DNA of 13,659 nucleotides from Ruminococcaceae bacterium UBA4958 (GTDB lineage: Bacteria; Bacillota; Clostridia; Oscillospirales; Acutalibacteraceae), in NCBI GenBank assembly GCA_002397355.1, contig DHAI01000112.1, positions 41,256 through 54,914 of the forward strand, written 5' to 3'. The translations under genes were made by a program, and so were the position numbers. Shown one piece after another: positions 6,314-13,659 of this stretch (position 1 is the stretch's first letter; the number at the start of each line of letters is the position of its first letter). The notes beneath the pieces were generated by a model, which did not search any database, was not told where the DNA came from, and saw only the letters and a list, made by a program, of their open reading frames with translations.

Positions 6314-9300
6314 TTGCTTCCCTCCTCCCTTCCCGTTTCCAGCAGCGCCATTGCTTCGTCGCGCCGGAAATCCGTCATCTCCCGCACAGGGTCATCCTTC
6401 TCGTGGCCGCAGACGCAGAAATACGGGCACCATTCGCACGCGTCGTACCGCTTTCCTTTCAGCGGGAACGCGGGGATCTCTCCGCACCGGAGCTCCTGCG
6501 CCATGTCGGCGATCAGCGTTTTCAGATAGTTCAGCACCGCCTGAAGCTCGCCCGGTGAAACAACATGGTCTTTTTTATCCGGCGCTCCGTTCTTGAGCTT
6601 CACGGGAAGGTAATCCCCCTTCGCGCCGCCGTCCATCGCGCGGATGAGGCCGGGATCGTCGATCACAAGCCCGTCCATGCAAAGCGCGCGGTTCCCCTCC
6701 GCCTCGAGCTTTTCCGCGTTCTCCCCGCGCCGCGCGGAAAGGGCCGGCTTGTCCGCCGGCATATACAGCACGCCGGCCGGGCGGAATTCCCCGTAGCGCT
6801 TCCGGCCGTTCTCGCAGAGCGCGGCCAGGTAAATCAGCATCTGCATATCCATTCCGTAGACGACGTCGGAAAGGCGAAAATCCTTTTTGCCGGTCTTGTA
6901 GTCCACGATGCGCAGGTAACGGACGCCGTCCTTCTCCATCAGGTCCACGCGGTCGATCTTGCCGTCCACGCGCACTTCGCCGCCGTCCGGCAGCGGAATG
7001 ACAAGCGCGCCGACGGCTTTGTCGATGTCCAGTTCGTAATCCGCCGGCCGGAAACGGCTCTGGGAAAGCTCGCGCGCGATATGAAGCGCGACAATCTGCG
7101 CGGAATCCGCGACGCGTGCGACGAGATAGGAAAACCGCCGCGTCTTCGTCTCCATGCCGCCGTATGCCTGCGCCACATATTCGTCGAGGAAGCCGAGGAT
7201 CGCCCGACGCAGGCCGTCCGCAGGCAGCCCGAGGATCCGCTCGCTGCCGAGGTCGCGGAACAGCCGCTGCAGCAGGTAGTGCATCAGGCTGCCGTATTCC
7301 AGCGCGTTCATTTCGGCCGCGCGGCGCTCCTTCACGTTCAGGCCGTAGCGGCAGAAATACTGGAAACGGCAGAGGCCGAATTTCTCGATCTGCGTCGCGG
7401 AGAACTTCATTCTTCCGCCGAAAAGCCGGCGCGGCACGTCCGGTTCCGCAAAGCGGAAAGGCTTCCGGTTCGCCGCGCGGCTTACCGGAGCCAGGCGGTC
7501 TTCCCTCCCCCGCCCGCGAAAATAATCGCGCAGCGTCGCGGAAATCTCGTCGTTGGCGTTCCATTTCCGCGCGGCCAGCTCCAGCGCGGGCTCTTCCGCG
7601 CCGGCGAACCAGAGCGGGGAAAAGGACGCCTCGTCCAGCACCGGCGCCCGCGTCAGCACGGAACGCATTTCGTCGGGAATGGAAGACGGCGCAAGGGCTT
7701 TGCCTTCCCCGTCCGCGGCCGGCCAGCTGACAAAGAGTTGCTCCGAGGCGGCGCTGAGCGCGGAATACGCGAGGAAGCGTTCCCTGAGGGCCGCGTTTTC
7801 CATCGTGTTGGTAAGCGGCAGGCCGAGCCGGATCAATTCGCGGCGCTCGCTGTCGCTGAACACGCAGTCGCCGCCCGGCGCGAGGGGAAACTCCCCCTGC
7901 ACGGCTCCGATGAGAAAGACGACTCTCGGCTCCGCCGCGCGAATCCGGCCGGCGTCGCCGACCGTCACTTCGTCCAGCCCCTGCGGGATGCTCGCGATGC
8001 TTCCCGTGCGGATGACGAGGCGCAGCAGCTCGGCATAGCGCTCGCGCGGGATCTTTGCATGCCCGAGGACAAGCGCGGTCTGGTCGAGGATCCGCATCAG
8101 CAGGTCCCAGACGCGGAGTTCCCGCTCCGCAAGCGCCGGGCTGCCGTTCCCGGAAAGGCGTTCCGCGTAGGCGCGAAGGTTCCCGGCGGCGTGGACCCCG
8201 CACAGCAGCCGGTAGCAGGCCGTCGCCATGCCGACGCCGTCCGTTTCCGCCGTGGAAACCTGAAATTCCACCAGGGGCTTTACAACGGCCTCGCGGCTCG
8301 CATTGATGCGCCGAAGCAATTCGGCGTCCTGCTCCGTGGGTTTGCCGGAAAGGCCTTCGGGGTTGTCGGTCCACGGCTCCAGCCATTTTTTTCCGGAAAT
8401 ATTCCAGACGAACGCGTCGTTTTCCAATTCGGAGATCTGTTGCGCCGAAAGGCCGACAAGACCGGTTTTTAAGTAGAGAAATACGTCGTCCGAGCGGAAA
8501 CCATACTGCACCACGCGGAACGCGGAAAGGAGCAGCCGCATCAGGGGCTCCGTGTCGACGGCTTCCGGCCTGTCCATGAAATAAGGGATTCCCCACTGCT
8601 CAAATGCGGCGTCCAGGATGCCGTCGTAAGGCTCCGTCGCGCGCGATATGACTGCAAAGTCCCTGTAGCGGAATCCCTTTCCCATCACCAGGCTGCGGAT
8701 CTTTGCGCAAACGAAAGATGCCTCGTCGTAGCGGCTCTTCGCCTCGTAAACGGCTACGCCGCCGCACGGTTTCTCCCAGCGAATGCGCAGCGGACGGTAC
8801 GCCCCGGCCTCCAGCGCCGCCAACGCTGGGTTCCGGAAGCGCGCGCCGCCCGGCAGCACGACCGGCGGGGCGACGGGAACCGCGTTGTCCCGCGCCGTGC
8901 GGATCAGCTTTTTGGCCGTGTCGCGCCCCACGGCGAAGAGGTCCGAATCCGGGCCGTCAAGCCCGTCCGCGGTGAGCGTGACGCGGACGTCCTCCGCCTG
9001 GCGGAGGACGATCTCGAGAATTCCGTATTCCTGCGCCGTAAAGCTCTGAAAGGAATCCACCATCACGGTGCTCCCGCGGAAAAAGTCGTGCCGGGAAAGG
9101 ACGCCGCGCAGGCGGTCCAGGTCATCCAGAGGGTCTATGTAGCTCCGCGCCACAAGCGCGTCGTAAGCGGCAAGGATCAGCGCGATCTCCCCCATTTTTT
9201 TTCGAAGCGTCGTCTGAGGGACGGACGCCGACGCGTCCTTCATGCGCTCCGGGCTGACGCCGCACATTTTCAGTTCCGCGGAAATCCGGAGCATCAGGCC

Positions 9301-9651
9301 GACCAGCTCCGGGCTTTCCGCGTTCTTCCGGAAAACCTCCAGCCTGTCCCTTGCCTGTTCCACCGCTAGGCTCATAAAAATGCTCCGGCCCCCGTCGTCC
9401 AGCCTGCGGCCCGCAAAGCCGCCGCAGCGCCGCTGCGCCGCGTCCACGAGCCTGGTGAAGCTGTAAACGGAAACGCGTCTCGCATCCTTCTCGCCAAGCA
9501 TTCTCAACATGGCCCGTTCGTTTTCAAAAGACGACTGCTCCGGAACGAGCAGCACGAGGTGTTCCGCCCCGTTCCGGGCAAGCTCTTTGAGCGCGGAACG
9601 AACCGCATATGTTTTTCCGCTTCCGGATCTCCCCAAAATCAGTCTCAGCAT
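6310..9651 (-). CDS. addB: ATP-dependent helicase/nuclease subunit B (AddB)
   Basis: Partner of AddA in the AddAB end-resection complex. It carries a second RecB-type nuclease, an inactivated helicase core and, in B. subtilis, the Chi-recognition function. The N-terminus holds a Walker A motif, GRSGSGKT, with K13. The C-terminal nuclease shows DYKTG with D917 and K919 and the following QMLIYL. The four cysteines that hold the [4Fe-4S] cluster in characterised AddB proteins are present with the expected spacing: C761, then C1072-x2-C1075-x5-C1081. The cluster should therefore form. At 1113 residues it is near the family's usual length. The ATG at 9649-9651 has AAGGAGG about 10 bases upstream. 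The gene starts 40 bases after spoIIR and overlaps addA, so spoIIR-addB-addA is probably one transcript. Confidence 0.97.
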   Translation of the reverse strand: MLRLILGRSGSGKTYAVRSALKELARNGAEHLVLLVPEQSSFENERAMLRMLGEKDARRVSVYSFTRLVDAAQRRCGGFAGRRLDDGGRSIFMSLAVEQARDRLEVFRKNAESPELVGLMLRISAELKMCGVSPERMKDASASVPQTTLRKKMGEIALILAAYDALVARSYIDPLDDLDRLRGVLSRHDFFRGSTVMVDSFQSFTAQEYGILEIVLRQAEDVRVTLTADGLDGPDSDLFAVGRDTAKKLIRTARDNAVPVAPPVVLPGGARFRNPALAALEAGAYRPLRIRWEKPCGGVAVYEAKSRYDEASFVCAKIRSLVMGKGFRYRDFAVISRATEPYDGILDAAFEQWGIPYFMDRPEAVDTEPLMRLLLSAFRVVQYGFRSDDVFLYLKTGLVGLSAQQISELENDAFVWNISGKKWLEPWTDNPEGLSGKPTEQDAELLRRINASREAVVKPLVEFQVSTAETDGVGMATACYRLLCGVHAAGNLRAYAERLSGNGSPALAERELRVWDLLMRILDQTALVLGHAKIPRERYAELLRLVIRTGSIASIPQGLDEVTVGDAGRIRAAEPRVVFLIGAVQGEFPLAPGGDCVFSDSERRELIRLGLPLTNTMENAALRERFLAYSALSAASEQLFVSWPAADGEGKALAPSSIPDEMRSVLTRAPVLDEASFSPLWFAGAEEPALELAARKWNANDEISATLRDYFRGRGREDRLAPVSRAANRKPFRFAEPDVPRRLFGGRMKFSATQIEKFGLCRFQYFCRYGLNVKERRAAEMNALEYGSLMHYLLQRLFRDLGSERILGLPADGLRRAILGFLDEYVAQAYGGMETKTRRFSYLVARVADSAQIVALHIARELSQSRFRPADYELDIDKAVGALVIPLPDGGEVRVDGKIDRVDLMEKDGVRYLRIVDYKTGKKDFRLSDVVYGMDMQMLIYLAALCENGRKRYGEFRPAGVLYMPADKPALSARRGENAEKLEAEGNRALCMDGLVIDDPGLIRAMDGGAKGDYLPVKLKNGAPDKKDHVVSPGELQAVLNYLKTLIADMAQELRCGEIPAFPLKGKRYDACEWCPYFCVCGHEKDDPVREMTDFRRDEAMALLETGREEGSK

Positions 9652-9691
9652 GTCCGGGTTCCCTCCTTCCGAAAGACAAACGCGGTCAAGG

Positions 9692-10303
9692 TCAGCCGCC
9701 GTGCCGCAACCTCAGCCAATCCACAAATTTTTCGTACAGCTCCACCGACTTCCATTCCACGTCGTAACCTTTCCCGCCCTGCACAAGTTCCATCTCGTTC
9801 CGGTTCAGGACATCCTCCAGGCTGGACGGCGCCTCCGCCGCCGGCAGGCACAGCGCGGGGAAAAGCACGCACCACCAGTTGTGACCGCGTCCCGAGCCGA
9901 TCGTGACGCGCAGCGCGTCGTATTGCCCGGCCGGGAGCGTCACATTCCCGTACTGCCGCGTGGAAAAGTACATGTTGGTCAATTCGGCGTGCACCTCATC
10001 GGACGAACCCTGGCTGCGGAGCTCCTCCTCGGCCGCCCGCCGGATCTCCGGCAGACGCGCGGAAACGGCTTTTTCCGCTTCTTCGCGCGTCTTCACCCCA
10101 TCCAGCATGCCGGCGCTTTCCGCAAGGATGCGGTCTCGCACCTTCAGCTTCAGAGTCTGGTCGCGCTCGGAATCCGAATTGGCAAGCACATGAAGGCGCA
10201 GAACACGGGTCTGAATATCGGAGCACTCCGCGGTAAAGCCGGTAAAGCTGAAAAGGACGGACAAAACGAACGCGAGGCATATCGACTTTTCCCAGATTTT
10301 CAT
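9692..10303 (-). CDS. spoIIR: Stage II sporulation protein R (SpoIIR)
   Basis: Secreted forespore signal that, in B. subtilis, triggers the SpoIIGA protease in the mother-cell septal membrane to process pro-sigma-E. The 203-residue product has a signal peptide (KIWEK followed by a hydrophobic stretch, about residues 6-24, ending near FTA). The mature domain carries the family hallmarks LRLHVLANSDSERDQTLKLKVRD and GHNWWCVLFPALC with its two cysteines. I chose ATG 10301-10303 because GGGGGA lies 9 bases upstream and the signal peptide begins there. The open frame continues upstream to 10420 only through the pyrG terminator. In the sequence it is followed closely by addB. In B. subtilis transcription is by sigma-F; a candidate site is listed separately. 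Confidence 0.96.
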   Translation of the reverse strand: MKIWEKSICLAFVLSVLFSFTGFTAECSDIQTRVLRLHVLANSDSERDQTLKLKVRDRILAESAGMLDGVKTREEAEKAVSARLPEIRRAAEEELRSQGSSDEVHAELTNMYFSTRQYGNVTLPAGQYDALRVTIGSGRGHNWWCVLFPALCLPAAEAPSSLEDVLNRNEMELVQGGKGYDVEWKSVELYEKFVDWLRLRHGG

Positions 10304-10333
10304 GACAGGATTTCCCCCTTTTGCTTTCGGAAA

Positions 10334-10363
10334 AATCTTTGGCAGAAAGCTGGAAAAATATTC
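10334..10363 (-). promoter_or_regulatory. Candidate forespore (sigma-F/sigma-G type) promoter of spoIIR
   Basis: In the short gap between the pyrG terminator and spoIIR, the minus strand has GAATA (10363-10359), a 15-base spacer, and GCCAAAGATT (10343-10334). GAATA fits the sigma-G -35 (GMATR) and misses the sigma-F -35 (GYWTA) by one base. The -10 element matches the sigma-F pattern GGNRANANTW with two mismatches. Transcription would start about 25 bases before the spoIIR ATG. No good sigma-A site is visible in the gap. Call is tentative, made mainly from position and the known regulation of spoIIR. Confidence 0.3.
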
Positions 10364-10383
10364 ATATTTCGGCCCGTCCCGGA

Positions 10384-10415
10384 AAGAAAAGGCTCCCCGG
10401 TTCCGCCGGAGAGCC
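10384..10415 (-). terminator. Intrinsic terminator of pyrG
   Basis: On the minus strand GGCTCTCCGG (10415-10406) pairs with CCGGGGAGCC (10400-10391), a 10-bp stem with one G-U pair and a 5-base loop, followed at once by TTTTCTTT. It begins 10 bases after the pyrG stop codon and cleanly separates pyrG from spoIIR. Confidence 0.9.
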
Positions 10416-10424
10416 GCCAAAAAA

Positions 10425-12104
<1,680 letters not shown>

Positions 12105-12106
12105 TT

Positions 12107-12136
12107 ATTATACCTTTCCCTGTCGGAAAAAGTCAA
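12107..12136 (-). promoter_or_regulatory. Sigma-A promoter of pyrG
   Basis: On the minus strand -35 TTGACT (12136-12131) and -10 TATAAT (12112-12107) are separated by 18 bases. Transcription should begin near 12100, leaving a leader of about 47 bases before the pyrG ATG. That leader starts with A/G-T mixed sequence and holds no terminator hairpin, so the GGGC start-site slippage and attenuation known from B. subtilis pyrG is not evident here. Confidence 0.85.
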
Positions 12137-12311
12137 GCGCGCCTGTCTCCACAGAATTCGACGCAAAGGAAATATCCAGATGGAGCGGCACGTTCGTTAA
12201 AAATCGGCGAAAACTGTTGCGAACCGGTGCTCGGCAGCCATCTCGTCCGTATCGGCATTCTCCCGTCGCAACGCGATCGGAAGAAATATTTTCGTGCCGC
12301 AGGCTGATTTC
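12137..12311. other. Divergent intergenic region between pyrG and tepA promoters
   Basis: About 175 bases separate the outward-facing promoters. I see no ribosome binding site followed by a gene-like frame here. A 6-base inverted repeat GTTGCG...CGCAAC (near 12216-12272) is too distant and short to call. Regulatory sites for either side could lie here, but none is recognisable. Confidence 0.4.
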
Positions 12312-12340
12312 TTGATGATTCATACCGCAGATGCTATAAT
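12312..12340 (+). promoter_or_regulatory. Extended -10 sigma-A promoter of tepA-spoIIIE
   Basis: TTGATG (12312-12317), a 17-base spacer and a perfect TATAAT (12335-12340) preceded by TGC, the extended -10 element. The -35 matches consensus at its first four bases. Transcription should start near 12347, giving an 89-base leader before the tepA ATG. The leader contains GAGA...TCTC next to GGAGG (about 12407-12425), a weak hairpin at most. Confidence 0.8.
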
Positions 12341-12435
12341 GGAAAACAAGCTGAACCGGCGGGCGGCATTCTTTTTGCTTTCCATGTATGAATGGCCTCC
12401 TTTGCAGAGAAAATAACTCTCGGAGGCGCAATAGA

Positions 12436-13215
12436 ATGAAAGATGAAGAAAAAGAAAGCGAAAACGGAAAAGAAAAAATCAACAAGCCATCGGAACAGCG
12501 CATTATCGACACGGGCTCTGTCCTGATGGGAGACGGCGTGCATACGGTTTACTGCCTGACCATCATCGGGCAGATCGAAGGCCATACCATCCTTCCGTCC
12601 CAAAATAAGACGACAAAATACGAGCATGTGATCCCGCAGCTTGTCGCCATCGAGGAATCGGCTCAGATCGACGGGCTTCTGATCATCCTGAACACGGTGG
12701 GCGGCGACGTGGAAGCAGGGCTGGCCCTCGCCGAGCTGATCGCGGGCATGAAGAAGCCGACGGTCTCCATCGTTCTTGGCGGCGGGCACTCCATCGGCGT
12801 CCCTCTCGCCGTGGCGACAAAGCATTCCTTCATCGTGCCGAGCGCGACGATGACGATTCATCCTGTGCGGATGAACGGCCTGTTGCTGGGAGTGCCGCAA
12901 ACAATGGATTATTTTCAGCGGATGCAAAAGCGCATCAATCAATTTATCGCCGACCATTCGCATATTTCGCTCGAGAGGCTGAACGAGCTTTCGCTGAACA
13001 CGAAAGAACTCGTGCTCGACATCGGCTCGGTCCTGGAAGGCCCGCAGGCCGTGGACGAGGGGCTGATCGATTCCCTTGGGAGCCTTTCCGACGCGATCGG
13101 CGCGCTCTATGAAATGATCGATGAGGATCGGAGAGCGCAAAAGAACAAAGGTGGTAATCATGGCGAAAAAAAGCGCAAAAGCGAATCGAAAGAATCGAAG
13201 CAGAAATCCGTCTAA
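12436..13215 (+). CDS. tepA: ClpP-like serine protease, TepA family
   Basis: Cytosolic serine peptidase homologue of the ClpP/crotonase fold. In B. subtilis TepA (YmfB) was reported to aid protein secretion and spore traits; its substrate here is unknown. The 259-residue protein has a charged start ([14 protein letters not shown]) and then the protease fold from about residue 22. It shows [13 protein letters not shown], the nucleophile in GGGHSIG (S119), the catalytic-type histidine in TMTIHPV (H142) and an aspartate in LDIGS (D195), all matching the TepA rather than the housekeeping ClpP pattern. There is no signal peptide. ATG 12436 is chosen because GGAGG is 9 bases upstream; the frame opens earlier without a ribosome site. 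The lysine-rich tail overlaps the start of spoIIIE by 56 bases. The tepA-spoIIIE order is the same as in Bacillus. Confidence 0.94.
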   Translation: MKDEEKESENGKEKINKPSEQRIIDTGSVLMGDGVHTVYCLTIIGQIEGHTILPSQNKTTKYEHVIPQLVAIEESAQIDGLLIILNTVGGDVEAGLALAELIAGMKKPTVSIVLGGGHSIGVPLAVATKHSFIVPSATMTIHPVRMNGLLLGVPQTMDYFQRMQKRINQFIADHSHISLERLNELSLNTKELVLDIGSVLEGPQAVDEGLIDSLGSLSDAIGALYEMIDEDRRAQKNKGGNHGEKKRKSESKESKQKSV

Positions 13216-13659
13216 AAACGTCCGGGCTGCCAAAACGTCGCGCGGAACGCCCGCCCCGCGCGACGAACAGGCGCAGCGGCAAAGGAACCAGCGCAACGCG
13301 ATCCTGCTGTTTGCGGTTGGAATCCTGGTCGGGTGCTTCGTCCTGATCCAGGGGGAACATGTGTGGCGGTGGTGCCACGATGCACTGCTTGGGCTTTTTG
13401 GGAACTGCGCGATTCTGCTGCCGATCTTTCTTTTATACATATCGGTGATCACCGCGCTGGAGAAGCGGAATGAACACCCGGCGACGCGCATGGCTCTGAC
13501 GGTACTTGTGATCATTCTTTTCTGCTCCGCGTTTTTCGTGTTCTCGATCGACTCCTCCATCCCGGCGGACGACTACTGGGACAAGCTGCTCGTGCTTTAC
13601 GGCGGCGACGGCGTCCACACCAGTTCGGGCCTGTTCGGCGGCCTGCTCGGCATCCCGCT
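13160..13659 (+). CDS. spoIIIE: DNA translocase FtsK/SpoIIIE, N-terminal membrane part (3' end outside window)
   Basis: Septal DNA pump that moves chromosomal DNA through a closing septum; SpoIIIE fills the forespore in sporulating Firmicutes. Only the first 166 residues are in the window. They comprise a basic cytoplasmic tail (residues 1-45, with [13 protein letters not shown]), transmembrane helices at about 47-65, 78-99 and 111-130, a short outer loop ([13 protein letters not shown]), and the start of a fourth helix ([11 protein letters not shown]). This is the FtsK/SpoIIIE 4TM domain; the ATPase motor and gamma domains lie beyond the edge. ATG 13160 has AAAGGTGG 5 bases upstream, inside tepA, and no later in-frame start precedes the first helix, so the 56-base overlap looks real. 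SpoIIIE is favoured over a plain FtsK because of the tepA neighbour and the sporulation gene nearby, but the motor is needed to decide. Confidence 0.88.
   Translation, partial: MAKKSAKANRKNRSRNPSKNVRAAKTSRGTPAPRDEQAQRQRNQRNAILLFAVGILVGCFVLIQGEHVWRWCHDALLGLFGNCAILLPIFLLYISVITALEKRNEHPATRMALTVLVIILFCSAFFVFSIDSSIPADDYWDKLLVLYGGDGVHTSSGLFGGLLGIP

Noticed and set aside
2690..6529. Plus-strand open frame of 1279 codons
   Set aside because: It lies antisense to addA. Its arginine-, histidine- and alanine-rich composition is the usual mirror of a GC-rich gene, it has no ribosome site, and the minus strand carries every helicase and nuclease motif.
6565..8472. Long plus-strand frame and a long minus-strand frame (6575-8596) inside addB
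   Set aside because: Both are frame shadows of addB. The products are arginine/proline/glycine-rich without family features, while addB has its Walker motif, nuclease motif and four iron-sulphur cysteines.
10304..10420. 39-residue N-terminal extension of SpoIIR
   Set aside because: It would run through the pyrG terminator and its upstream start lacks a ribosome site; the signal peptide and GGGGGA place the start at 10303.
12334..13560. Minus-strand frame of 408 codons across tepA and spoIIIE
   Set aside because: Antisense to two recognisable genes with good ribosome sites; composition rich in R, H and F as expected of a shadow frame.

Overview
The window reads as ordinary core genome from a spore-forming, GC-rich member of the Clostridia. 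Oscillospirales/Ruminococcaceae is my best guess, from gene content and codon use only; no rRNA is present to prove it. The clues are spoIIR and a spoIIIE/ftsK-type gene (endospore formation), AddAB in place of RecBCD, tepA directly upstream of spoIIIE, strong GGAGG ribosome binding sites, and sigma-A promoters. I see no mobile element, CRISPR array, tRNA, rRNA, phage gene or obvious new multi-gene system.

Left block (1-2149, minus strand): a consensus sigma-A promoter, a structured leader ending in an intrinsic terminator, then infC (AUU start), rpmI and rplT. This is the classic IF-3/L35/L20 operon. A strong terminator follows rplT, and a TrmH/SpoU-family rRNA 2'-O-methyltransferase starts right after it and runs off the left edge.

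Middle (2150-2779, plus strand): about 295 bases with no secure gene, then a 74-aa acidic protein of unknown function with a good ribosome binding site. A perfect 15-bp inverted repeat separates it from the convergent addA.

Right-centre block (2780-12136, minus strand): pyrG (CTP synthase) with its own promoter and terminator, then spoIIR, addB and addA closely packed. addB and addA overlap by 4 bases. The last three look like one transcript, which would place the AddAB recombination-repair nuclease behind a forespore signalling gene. A candidate sigma-F/G-type promoter lies in the short gap between the pyrG terminator and spoIIR.

Right edge (12312-13659, plus strand): an extended -10 promoter drives tepA (ClpP-like cytosolic protease homologue). 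The spoIIIE/ftsK DNA translocase gene overlaps the end of tepA by 56 bases and runs off the right edge. The points most worth a second look are regulatory: the infC leader with a duplicated terminator-arm heptamer, the AUU start, the terminator abutting the methyltransferase start, the spoIIR-addBA linkage and the tepA-spoIIIE overlap.
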